From Spirodela intermedia (lineage: Eukaryota > Streptophyta > Magnoliopsida > Alismatales > Araceae), in the NCBI GenBank assembly GCA_902729315.2, contig LR746279.1, positions 2,570,501 to 2,634,500 of the forward strand: a stretch of 64,000 nucleotides of DNA, written 5' to 3'. Each line of letters begins with the position of its first letter. Positions within the stretch are counted from its first letter, which is position 1. Of the stretch, positions 26,230 through 41,100 are shown in pieces. The notes beneath the pieces were generated by a model, which searched no databases, was not told where the DNA came from, and saw nothing but the letters and a program-made list of their open reading frames with translations. The translations under genes were made by a program, and so were the position numbers.

Positions 26230-27120
26230 ACATGTTAAAATACTTAAATACTTTCTCAATATACTTAGCTTGGGATAAGTACAGTTTACCTTCACTCCGA
26301 CTTCTACGGATCTTCATTCTAATAATTTTCTTAGCTGCTCCTAAATCTTTCATCTCAAACTCACTATTGAATAAAGCTTTCAATTTGTTGATTTCAGATA
26401 TACTTTTACTACAATCAACATGTCGTCAACATAAAGCAACATATAAAGAAAAGAATCATTTGACAACTTTTGAAATAAACACAATTATCAAATTTACTAT
26501 GAGAGAATTCATGTTGTGTCATAAATGCATCAAATCTCTTATAGCACTGTCAGGGAGATTGTTTGAGGCATATAGAGATTTCTTCAACAAATAAATATAT
26601 TTCCCTTTTCCTTTAAAAAGAAAGTCTTCTGATTGTTACATATAAATATGTTCTTCAAGATTGTCATAAAGAAAGATTATTTTAATATTTATATGTTCTA
26701 ACTCTAAATTCTATGATGTAACAATAGATAACAAACTACGTATAGATTTATGCTTAATGACAGGAGAAAAGATATCATTATAGTCTATACCTTTGACCAA
26801 ACTGTAACCTTTTGCAACTAATCATGTCTTGTATCTAACGTCATCAAACTTTAGAGTGCTTCCTTTCTTCTTGAAAATCCACTTACCATCAATGACTTTC
26901 TATCCTTTGGGAGCCTTCATCAGCTCTCAAGTTTAATTTTTATAGAGAGATTCAATTTCCTCCTCTATAGCAACTAGCCACTTGTTTACATTCTCATGAG
27001 ATATAGCATTTGAAAAGTTAGAAGGTTCATTTAGATCCAAAGTTTCTTTAGCAATGGTCAATACATAACCAACCATATCAACATATTTATATCTCAATGG
27101 TGGCTTAATATCTCTCCTTG
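26230..27120 (-). pseudogene. Copia reverse transcriptase remnant
   Basis: The minus strand reads as copia RT in pieces. The catalytic block 'LLYVDDMLIV' is intact; its YVDD lies at 26,433-26,422. The block before it is recognisable after correction ('SLYGLKQSPRQWYKRFDAF'-like, around 26,600-26,500), but frameshifts and stops interrupt it. Confidence 0.75.
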
Positions 27121-27346
27121 ACTAGTTACAAGTAAAAAAGTAATTCTAGTTTTTGTGAAAATATCTCCGCATGATGCATGTCAGGCATTGAAATATGTTC
27201 TTGTTGGGAATATATCTTATATAAATCAGATATATCTAACTCCACTTGATCTAAAGTACTATCATTTGAATCTATAATTTTAGGGGCAGACATCACTTCT
27301 CTAGGATGTAAAATTACGATTTCAGTAAAAATAATGTTTCTCTCAA

Positions 27347-27640
27347 TTAAAAGCTTAGGAGATTTAAGATCAGAAAGTTATAACTTGTATCATTTGACTC
27401 TGGAGCATAACTGAGGAAGATACACTTCTTAGCTCTAGGCTCTAGCTTATCATCATTTACATGGACATATACTGGACAATCAAATATTTTTAAGTCTGAA
27501 TAATCAAGAGGGTTACTTGACTGAACTTCTTCAAAAGCTTTGAAGTTTATGACAGAGGCTGGAGATATGTTCACAAGATGACAAGCTGTAGACACTAGTT
27601 CTGCCCAAAAGTCTTGACGAAGACCTACAAATAATAGCAT
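27347..27640 (-). pseudogene. Copia integrase fragment
   Basis: A 97-codon frame resembles the C-terminal part of copia integrase and the linker after it: 'FWAELVSTACHLVNISPA', then 'LKIFDCPVYVHVNDDKLEPR', then 'AKKCIFLSYA'. The catalytic DDE core lies outside this open piece. Confidence 0.8.
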
Positions 27641-27947
27641 ACAACAGACTCATTTTAGTAGAATTCTATACATTCTTTCTGAAACTCTATTTTACTATAG
27701 AGTATAATTGTCATGTGTCTAACAATACTATCATTTCTGCAGATAATATCTCTTCTTGACCATTGTTAATCTTCAGCTTTTTGATTTTCTTCCTAATTTG
27801 ACTCTCAAGCAAAGCCTTCCACTACTTAAAATGCATAAAAACCTCATATTTATGCTTAAACATGAATACCTAAATTTTCAAAAAAAAATCATCAAAAAAT
27901 GATAGAAAATAACAAAAAACACATTTTCAATGGATTCAAAAATGACC

Positions 27948-28136
27948 TCAAAAGTCTAAGTAGATATAATTAAGAATATCTTTGGTTTTGTGAGTTACCA
28001 TCTGGAAGTTAACTCTTTGATGCTTATCCAAAATACAATACTCACAAAATTCAACTTTGCTAGTACTTTGTCCACAAAGTAAGCCTCTCTTGCTTAATAG
28101 ATTTATTTCTTTCTCACTCATATGTCCTAATATCAT
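27948..28136 (-). pseudogene. Copia gag-pre-integrase fragment
   Basis: A 62-codon frame reads 'LGHMSEKEINLLSKRGLL' then 'EFCEYCILDKHQRVNF', the standard GHMSEKGLQxLxKxGLL...C..C pattern of the copia gag-pre-integrase domain. It lies between Gag and the integrase fragment as expected. Confidence 0.85.
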
Positions 28137-28526
28137 ATGTCACAATTTGGTGAAATCTTCTTCTATCATTGAGGTAGATGCTATAGTAGCTAAATTAGAA
28201 ATAGCGGTCCCTTTCTTCGCTCATTTGTCATTTCATCATAGCAAGGACTCATTTGCTGATTTTTATGACCACATTTTTGCCTGAATATTTGTTGTAGTTT
28301 CAAGAATGCCTAAAAAAATGAGATTTTTCTTCAAATTGGGAACATGCCCAACATTAGATAATGTTCTTGTGATATCATCAAACATTTTGATATGAAATAT
28401 GTCAATACCAATAGTCTTACATGATGCATCATTTCTCATTAAGATGTTTTCACTATTGATCTACTCATAAGTGAAAAAATACTCTTTATGAGGAGTCATA
28501 TGGTATAAACAGCCTGTATCTAAGAT

Positions 28527-29138
28527 TCAATCATCTTTAAATCTGATGATATGAACAGAAAGAATAAAATAATGAGTCTCATCTTTGGCAACACTAATCT
28601 GTGCTAAACTTTCAACATGATTAAACTCTTTGGAGTCTTCTTGTTGTCTTCTCTTGAGTTTATAACAGTCAACCTTCACATGTCTCTTCTTGTGACAATA
28701 ATTACAAAACTTGTTTCTAGATTTTGAGTTGGATCTTGACTTACCTCTGTTTCTCCTTTGACTTTTTTCCTTGGCCCTACCTCTAGCAATAAGACCTTTA
28801 GGTTGTTGTCCTTTCGAAATAATAGTCATATCTTTGTCAATCAACTCTTTTAAAAACAAAGAAGATTTAACATCTTCAATAGATATGGTATGTCTACCAT
28901 ATAATAAAGTTTCTTGAAAGTATCTATATGACGGTGGTAAGGAATAGAATAAAAATATGACTTGGTCTTCTTCCTTTACTCTCTCATCAATATTTTTTAA
29001 ATCTAGGAAAATGTAATTGAACTCATCAAGGTGAGCTTTAATTGATGTACCTTCTATCATCTTGAGCATGAATAGATGTTGCTTCAAAAATAATTTGTTG
29101 GTGAACGATCTAGTCATATAAAATGACTCCAACTTCAA
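28527..29138 (-). pseudogene. Copia Gag with zinc knuckle
   Basis: The longest surviving frame of the element, 203 codons. It has a UBN2-type Gag core ('LPPSYRYFQETLLYGRHTIS', residues ~70-90), a basic linker, and one intact CX2CX4HX4C zinc knuckle (CNYCHKKRHVKVDC, about 145-158). Gag packages element RNA. The start and end are artefactual because flanking sequence contains stops. Confidence 0.85.
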
Positions 29139-29429
29139 CTATAATACAGTTGTTGTAGTTTTATGAATGACCTCACACAAAACCTCATTAGACAAACTAA
29201 GTTAAATCATAGCAAGAGCTTTCTCATCTAATTCTTATTTTACTTCCATAGACATAGTGTTTTGTATTTTCTCTTTTTCCAATAATACTTTATGTAATCC
29301 TTAGTTGATTAAGAAGGCTCTCATCTTGACTTATCATATTCTGAAGTTGATGCTTCAGTTGAACTTCTCAATATCAAACTTAATAGACATCTTGTATCTC
29401 TATTTGTGCTGAAATAAGACTAATTAGAA

Positions 29430-29441
29430 ATTTTGATACTA
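29430..29441 (-). other. Degenerate primer-binding site (tRNA-iMet type)
   Basis: Three bases inside the 5' LTR the minus strand reads TAGTATCAAAAT. The usual plant copia site is TGGTATCAGAGC. Eight of 12 positions agree, and all four changes are G-to-A or C-to-T, as expected from methylation-driven decay. Confidence 0.65.
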
Positions 29442-29444
29442 ATT

Positions 29445-29961
29445 TGTTAGGAAATAGTATTTGGAATAGGATATTAATGGGCCTAGATTGATCTGTCAGC
29501 ACAATGAAAAATAAAAAGTACAAGTACAATAGGAAATGTAGAATTGATTATAATAAAGTAAGACTTTGATTACTGTAGTCTAAAAAAGATAAACATTCCT
29601 CACGACTAGTAAACTAATAGAGAAGAGAGTAATGACAATGTCTAGGAAATAGAATACAATAGAGATAGAGTTAATGAAGTGATAATACTGGCCACCAATG
29701 GAGGAGAGAGAAAAGAGGAGGGAGATGAAGCAAGAACTCTTGTTACAGCCGTCGAAAAGGATAGTATTTTTTGTGCCCTAAATTTTTTTATTTCCTCTCA
29801 TATTTCTCTCTCCTCGAGCTCGAGCTCCCTTTAAATACAGGTTGTAGAAAAGGGGCTGGACTATTTTCTGGACAAAAAATAGTCACAAGTGAAAGCCTAG
29901 TAAAGAGAGACATGGCCCACATGGGCCTTGCTAAATGAAGGATGACTAAGTCACCCTTACA
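29445..29961 (-). repeat. 5' LTR of the copia element
   Basis: On the minus strand it begins TGTAAGGGTGACTTAG and ends CCTAACA, so it keeps the TG...CA termini. It carries a 'ctttaaat'-type A/T box and a duplicated 'ctcgag' element near 29,815-29,826 that the other LTR lacks. Confidence 0.88.
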
Positions 29962-29966
29962 TCCTC
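29962..29966 (+). repeat. Target-site duplication, right copy (TCCTC)
   Basis: Exact repeat of 24,817-24,821. Confidence 0.85.
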
Positions 29967-30565
29967 CTTCAAAGCCTCATGAATGGTTGAGGTGTATTAT
30001 GATCCCTAAGAGTATGGTCAACTATCTTTTCTTTAGGTGGCCGTTTTGACTTTTCATGCCACCTTCTCTTTCTTTATTTCTTATAATTATATAAATTAAT
30101 TTACATTAAGTAGACAGGTGATTAAATGAGACTCATGAAAGATACTTAAATGGCTCTCTACCACTCAATCTCACCTAAGATAAAATGACATCTCACAAAA
30201 TAAAAACACCCACATCCTTAATAAATAATTTGCTTTAAGTCTATATTGAATAAAGATTTCATATCTTATACTTTAAAATTCTGAATATCATCCAAATAAA
30301 TCTTGAAATTTTCTAAAATCTCACTCAACACTTCTTATAGGTTTACAACACTTTTCAATCAAAATGCTACATGCAAACTCATTACTATAATGTGGTAAGC
30401 TCATTGATCATATTTTAAACATAATTCATGTCCATTACATGCAAATTGATCCCCTCTTGTAATAAATTAAAGACATTATGCTTACTAAATGTAATCATAT
30501 TTTCACTTCCATTTATTTAGTAGTTACAAACATGAAAAGTGTTATTAATGTGACTCTCTTTTTCA
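29967..30565. other. AT-rich intergenic DNA, no gene seen
   Basis: No domain or long frame recognised. This is right-hand flank of the copia insertion. Confidence 0.4.
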
Positions 30566-30960
30566 GCCAGCTCATTAATGCATGTATTTAATATAGGAGG
30601 GAGGAGGCTTCCAATTGTGAGGGAGAAGCAGTTCCTTCACACAAATCAATTCTCATAGACACATTGATGTCAAGCATCAATTTCTTTGTGATGCTATCCT
30701 ACAGTCTGCAATTGTTGTGAAGAAGATTCATACAATACAGAACCTCATAGATATGCTCATTTAAAACTCTTTCTTCAAAAAAGTATAGGCGTTAACTGAA
30801 CTTGATCAATTTATAAAGCATGTTAAAGGAAAAATTTTATCAATGTGGGTTGACTTTTCAATTAGCCAATTAATACATGCTTTTAATCTAGGAGGGAGAA
30901 GGCTTCCATTTGTGAGGGAGAAGTAGTTCATTTGTGAACTGATTCTCATAAATAAATCAG
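30566..30960 (+). repeat. Two direct copies of a ~95-bp segment, about 290 bp apart
   Basis: The segment from about 30,566 ('attaatgcatg', 'ggaggcttccaattgtgagg') recurs from about 30,857 ('attaatacatg', 'gaaggcttccatttgtgagg') with few changes. Downstream, 31,130-31,300 has an LTR-like look ('gaaccacataaatttgtgtc'), so this may be a duplicated LTR segment. Confidence 0.6.
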
Positions 30961-31413
30961 CCCATAAATCAGCCCACTGATGGGTGGACTGGGAAAAATA
31001 AAAATAGTCGATAACAGCTAGACCATTTCGAGCCAATGGAAGAGGAAACTGCTAAATTGACCATCTCGAATAGTTAAGGGCACATTTAGTGAGGTACTTG
31101 CTAGGCAGATTTCTTGATGTCATCCATGGTGCCTATAAATAGTGGGCCTCTTCTCATATGTTCATTACATCACATAGAAACTGGAGAGAGGTTTAAAGGA
31201 GAAATCTTTTGTTGGGGTCAGGTGAGTGCTTAGAGGGCCAAGATCAATCGCACCAGTGGATGTAGATGGCCCCCAACCTCTGAACCACATAAATTTGTGT
31301 CAGTGTTCTTATTGTGGGTGTTGATGTTTCTCTTTCTTCTTTCCTACTTTATGTCAAACGGATCATGTGAGTAGTGTTAAGCAAAAAGAATGTCACAAGA
31401 AGTACAAGGAGAA

Positions 31414-31744
31414 AAGTACTTATTAAGGAAGCTATCTTCAAAGGTCAAAGCTTTAACCTCTCTAACCCAATGTATTATACCCCACTCCCCACGTCCCTTC
31501 CCCTCGATTTTCTTGAGACTTTTTGTTCATTCTCATTCATCAAATATCTATAATTATCTTAAAGATGAAAATATAACCGGATAAAGTTTTGAGTAAGTAC
31601 TTATGAAAAAACAATCTTTAGAAGTTAAAGATTTATTTAACCTTCCGGAACTGAAACAATGTCAATAGATTCCCCTTGAAAAATCAATCTTTAGAAGTAC
31701 TCTTAAGAAGCGATCTCCAAAGGTCAAACCTTTATTACTCTAAC
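31414..31744 (+). repeat. Three ~50-bp degenerate direct repeats upstream of LOH
   Basis: Copies lie at 31,414-31,466, 31,595-31,646 and 31,695-31,744. All start AAGTACT/AAGTAC and share an 'aaggtcaaa'-type block. Copies 1 and 3 are closest. They sit directly before the presumed LOH promoter. Confidence 0.65.
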
Positions 31745-31763
31745 TGACGTGGGAAACCACGTG
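31745..31763 (+). promoter_or_regulatory. TGACGTGG and CACGTG (G-box) pair upstream of LOH
   Basis: TGACGTGG (31,745-31,752) and the palindrome CACGTG (31,758-31,763) lie close together about 400 bases before the LOH ATG. These cores bind plant bZIP/bHLH factors, including ABA-response factors. The regulatory role here is inferred from position. Confidence 0.45.
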
Positions 31764-32158
31764 TGCGCAGTGGAGGCCACGGGCGCAGGAGCAGGTATGT
31801 ATCGTTTCCCTTTAAAACAATGACGACCCACTCTTTTTCTGGTCAGCGGCAGAGGCGATTCCCCTTGAAGACAGGAGAGGAAGGACTGCGCCTCCTCCAG
31901 TGTGCCGATAATCGAAGAAATAGGAGGGAGGAAGAAATCTTTTACTTGTTCTCACTAACCGTTTCTTCGCAGTTGGGCTCTTGTGATTTGGACGAAGCTT
32001 GCCTCCTCTCCCTCGGGATTCGACCTTAGATTCAACCTTGGTACTTCACAGGCATATTCTCTCTATTTGTCTTTCTGACTATCCGTCTCACATATTCTTA
32101 CTGGCATTGCTCCTCTGGATTTGGATCCGTTCATTGCTAGTAAATCCAGATTCCGGAG

Positions 32159-36301
<4,143 letters not shown>

Positions 36302-37280
36302 ACTTGGGGGGGGGGGTTGACTCTCTCCAGCTCCGTTCTTCGGGCTTCTCCAACCATGGGTTTTGTGATGATCTAAGGTAAATTCATGTTGGTAATTATG
36401 TCTTTCTTAATCATTTTATGCTTTTAAAATATGGGTGGGAGATGAAGTAGGGAAATTTATTCATACTTTTGGGTCTCATGATGTGTGAACAGTGCAAGAA
36501 CAACTGGTTAATCTGAATTAGCCTTCATTTCTCAGTTCTGATCTTCAGTGGAGAATCTTACTTTCCTTCTCATGGAAATGTGATTATTTTTACCATAAAT
36601 GGTTCTCAAAACCCGGGGATAGAAACAATGCCCGCGTGGCGGCTGACTCAGCTCGCCCCTATCCTTGTGTTCCTCGCTGGCAGCTGACTCAGCCCCCTCG
36701 CCATCTTCTGGAGCTCCACTGGGCATGGTTCCTAGCTTTGAAGGTCTGGGCTACTTGTTAAGTACCCGCAAAGTCACTCAATTATACGCATGCCCCTTTC
36801 GTTTTTTATTTGGACGTTTTAAGTCCCCGAAACTACATTGCACATTGCCATCTAGGTGTCAACACTCGGCACCTAGGTGTCAAGGCCTAAAAATGACACG
36901 TATTTTCCAAAAAAATAAAATCAGCCAAAGCTGAAAGTCTACTTGAATCAGCTGAAAGTCTAGCCAAGCTCTGCATTAACCTCTGTTCTTGAATCAGAGA
37001 AGTCAACTTTATATGTTTCGCGTGTCAACTTATTTTGCTCCGTGTTGTGTTATTTGAATTAGTCACCATTTGGGTAGTCAACAAGTGAGAAGTCAAAAGG
37101 GGTTGACTTAATGGAAACACCCCGGATGATGCTCTGTGAGTGAAGAAGGAACCGGGTTAAGCGAGCTTGCTGTGTCTGTATTTTCATTTTTGGAGTATTT
37201 TATTTTTTTTACGTTCTGATTTTATAAATAAAATTAAACCATTCTTATAAAAATCAATACAATTAGTGAAAAAGGCAGGT

Positions 37281-37322
<42 letters not shown>

Positions 37323-38193
37323 ACTGGACTGAGGGCCTAAAAACTAACGATGTTCATAGTTTCTGGGGACCTCAAAATTTAAGTGAGAAATAAAAGGTTT
37401 TATCGGTGATTCGGTAATTTTACAGGGAGTGAAAGCGAAACAACTATAAAATTAGTGATATTTATTGATGACGAGGGTAGCAGAACGGCCTTCAAAATGG
37501 AAGACAAAAGAGAGTTGCGTAGATTTACTTGCAGATTCTTGTTCCCCTGACGTCCTGAATTTTCGCCGCCGCCGCCGCCGCCGCCGCGCCGCCACTTCGA
37601 CGGCGGATTTATTTTGAGAAGCCGCACCCCGTTCAGTCTGTTCGAGAGGTGACGGCTCGCTGGCACGGAATGGACGTCTATCTCCCTCTTTCTCTCTCTC
37701 TCTCTCGCTCCTCTCTCTCTCTGTTTCTCTCTCTCGCTCTCTCTGTCTCTCTCTCCTCTCTCTCTCTAAAGGACTCGACTCGCACTTGTCCTCGAATGTA
37801 CAGGAACGCAGCCGCGTAACATATCTGAAACCCAGAGAGCATACAGCCAAAAATACAAGATCAGCTTTTACACAAAGCCAGAAGAAAGAAACCCTCAAAG
37901 CTGAGTTAGATCTTTCTGCTCCAAGCTTCTTCAGGGTTCGTCATCGACAGCCGGAGGAGCTTCTCAGGCTGGAAAGAATGGAGAACCCAGAACTAACAGA
38001 GAACAAAACTCCAGCCCCCCCCTCAACAAAACCTCTCTCTCTCTCTCTCTCTCAAAACACTACGGACTCACAATCTTCGAGACGTACGTACCTACCTTAA
38101 AAAACCTTCATCGTAAAATACATTCCTGTACAGATTATGGATTCTCCAGAGGGCCGAACTTATTTACCACTCCCTACCCGGCGCCATGATCTC
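36302..38193. other. Convergent intergenic region between LOH and the receptor kinase
   Basis: It holds the 3' ends of both genes. Seen within it: a short direct repeat of AGCTGAAAGTCTA at about 36,929-36,960, two copies of 'ctaggtgtcaa' near 36,852-36,881, several TTGAC cores near 37,005-37,110, a (GA)n tract at 37,285-37,320, (GCC)n at about 37,563-37,590, imperfect CT arrays at 37,690-37,768 and 38,034-38,053. On the minus strand AATAAA near 37,466-37,461 could end the kinase transcript. Frames at 37,452-37,898 and 37,786-38,100 look like repeat artefacts. Confidence 0.5.
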
Positions 38194-41100
38194 TCACCGT
38201 GGCCCCGAGAGCTCTATCGCCTGAACGAGCTGCAGAGAGTCATCGGTAAGATCGGAGTACCTCTCAGAAGAAGAGAACTCGTGTGCTTTGCACTTGGAAG
38301 CGTCAGTCCTCTGCGAGGCCTCCCAGCGCTCGGCCAGGCCATCGCCCTCGAGCATCCTCACCACCTCCGCCATCCTCGGCCGGTGGGCGGGGCTGTACTG
38401 GGTGCAGAGGAGCGCCACCTGCACCATCTCCTCCAGCTCCACCGGGTCGCAGCCGCTCATCTCCTTGTCCACCAGCATCTCCACCTTCTTCTCCTGGTGG
38501 TTCTTCTTCACCTGCAGCACAGACCCATCATTCTGACCTCCATCTCGCTCTCTTATTGGGGTATCCAAAAAGACCCAGACTTCTTATCGCCGGAGCTCAG
38601 AAGAAACCCAAAAATCCATCTTCCCTCTCTGAGGAAACGAAAAACACCCAGCCTCTTCTCGCCGGTGCTCAGACAAAACCCAAGACCTCATCTTCTCTCT
38701 CTGGAAAAACCAAAAAACACCAGCTTCTTCTCGCCGGCGCTCAGGCTAACCCAAAAACCTCTCTCTCTTTCTCTCCCATGCTTTTACGAGGAGAATCCAA
38801 GGAAAACCAAAAAGACCAAGCTTTCTCGACGGAGCTTAAACTAAAGCCAAAACCCATCTCTCTGTCATGCTTATACGACGAGAATCTGGGGAAAATCAAG
38901 GAGAGAGAGGGATGTGCTCACCCAGTCAAGAATCGCTCCCTTCTGATTGGCAGCCTTGAAGAACTCCACCGCGGTGAGGCCGGTGATGAGCTCCAGTAGG
39001 AGGATGCCGAACCCGAAGACGTCCGTCTTCTCCGACGACTGCCCCGTGGAGAGATACTCCGGCGCGATGTGGCCCACGGTTCCCCTCACCGCCGTCGTCA
39101 CGTGAGAGTCCCGGTGGTCCAGAAGCTTCGCCAGCCCAAAGTCCCCCACCACCGCCTCGCAGCCGTCGTCAAGGAGAATGTTCGCCGCTTTCACGTCTCT
39201 GTGGATTATCTTGGGGTCGCACTGCTCGTGAAGATACAGCAACCCTCTTGCTGCTCCGAGGGCTATCCTTTTCCTTGTGACCCAACTCAACGCCGGTTTC
39301 CCTGCAGAAATAGATAGAGATGACAGATGACTGAAAGTTCTAATTTTTCCATGGAAAAATCGGGTCAAAAACCTGTTTGAGCAAAAACTCCACGTGGGTA
39401 AGATGAACCCACCAGAAAATATCGAATCTTCGACTTGATTTCGTCACTTTTTTCCAGGAAAAAAAGAAGAAATGATTCCGGGTTGGGGGAAAATGGGGCA
39501 CACGCACCTTTCAGCCGAGAGGCGACGCTTCCGTTGGACATGTATGGGTAGACCAGGAGCCTCTCGCCGGCCGTCATGCAGAATCCACAGAGCCTGAGGA
39601 GGTTCCGGTGCACGGCCAGGCTTATCATCTCCACCTCCGTCTGGAACTGCACCTCCCCGCCGGCGGCGTCCCCGTCCTTGAGCCTCTTCACGGCGACCAC
39701 CGTCCCATCCTGAAGCACCCCCTTGTAGACGATCCCAAAACCCCCCTTCCCAAGAATGTTCTTCCCGCTGAAGTTGTCTGTGGCTATCTGAAGCTCCCTG
39801 AACTGGAATCTCTTCAGGTTCCCCAGGCACGCTTCTTCCGATTGTTGATCTGTAACCAGAGAATCATAAAAATCAAGAGGTTTGGAAAAGGTGAGTAGAA
39901 TCTGAATATTAAGAGTAGAGAGCCTGGAACAATCGATTTCGGAATAATAAAGATCCAGGTAAGTGAATATAAATTTCGGAACAATCGATTTCAGTTTCCT
40001 TGATTTTGGTGATCTGAAAAATAATGCAGAGAAATTACGGGTTTGAACGACTGCAAATAATTTCTATACATGCTTTTATCGAAGTTGCTTGTAATTCTTT
40101 CTGGTGGCCTGGGAGAAAAGTAATAAAAAATTATTCTGAAGAAATTGACTTCACAGTCATGTTTTTATTGATAATGCAGAATTTCACAATGTTGAAACAA
40201 TTCATTTCAGTAATCAGTCGGTAAACATGGGTAAGCATCCTTCGATCTTCCTCATGCTTCTTCAGCTTAATTGTTGACTCAAAAAAAAAATCAGATAAAT
40301 TACAAGTACGTATGCCATTATTCATATTTTGCGCAATTAATTAATTTTTCTTATACTCACCATTGACATCGAAGAAAATCGGTTGATTGTTTCTCTGTCT
40401 CCGCCAGAGGAACAGCCCGAGGCCTACGATCACAAGAGCCGCTCCGCCAAGGCTCGCACCAAAAGCAACAGCAAATCTCCGATTCTTGGGCTTCGCCGGG
40501 CTTGAAACGTCTGAGAGATTATGAATGGAAGATTGGAGATATGATCAGCACAAACACGGATAAAACGGAAGATAGAAAGAAGAATCGAGTCAGAGGCAAG
40601 ATTCGAAGTCGACAGCCATTTTTTCCAATAATTTTCAGTGGCTGGTAAAAGACATAATCAAGTTAGGAAAAAAAAATGAGATTTTGGGTACATTAATTAA
40701 ATTATTTACCATGCTGAAGAGTATATTACTGCAAAGACGGTAATGATAGAATATGCAGGATCGAACTTGAAGATCATGGATGTTGCGAACCCATTATCGA
40801 ATAATCTTCGCTAGGTGATAGAACTATAACCAAATAGATAAGATCATTCCAAGGATATTTCTTTCGTGATTCAGCTGATTATAGATGGAATATTACGCGA
40901 GAAAAAAACGGATGACGTCACTTCTGACGTGGAAGCAAGGTAGAGAGCATAAATAGAAATAATAACGGAGAAGGAAACTTACTCTGGGAAGTGAAGTTGA
41001 AGGAAGCAGGAACAGAGCCGAAGCAGTCGCTCTCCGACCCAGTTGCACAAATCAGAGGATTCCCAACAATGCTGCAGCAAAGATAGATCCCGGGTCAGAA

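Larger units (their letters stand above)
24822..29961 (-). mobile_element. Full-length but dead Ty1/copia element
   Basis: A 5,140-bp element in minus orientation with two related LTRs, a flanking TCCTC duplication, a primer-binding site, and Gag, pre-integrase, integrase, RT and RNase H in copia order. The LTRs differ at many positions by eye (roughly one in four or five), so the insertion is old. Each coding domain survives only as broken fragments, so it is inactive by itself. The duplication and ordered domains show a single insertion that was not later removed by LTR recombination. Confidence 0.92.

Noticed and set aside
37452-37898. 148-codon minus frame with Arg/Glu-rich repeats
   Set aside because: Produced by the CT and GCC simple repeats in the likely 3' region of the NIK-type gene.
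38137-38999. Overlapping plus-strand frames of 235-238 codons
   Set aside because: They run antisense to the NIK kinase exons and through the intron 10 minisatellite. Spliced minus-strand kinase exons explain the region fully.
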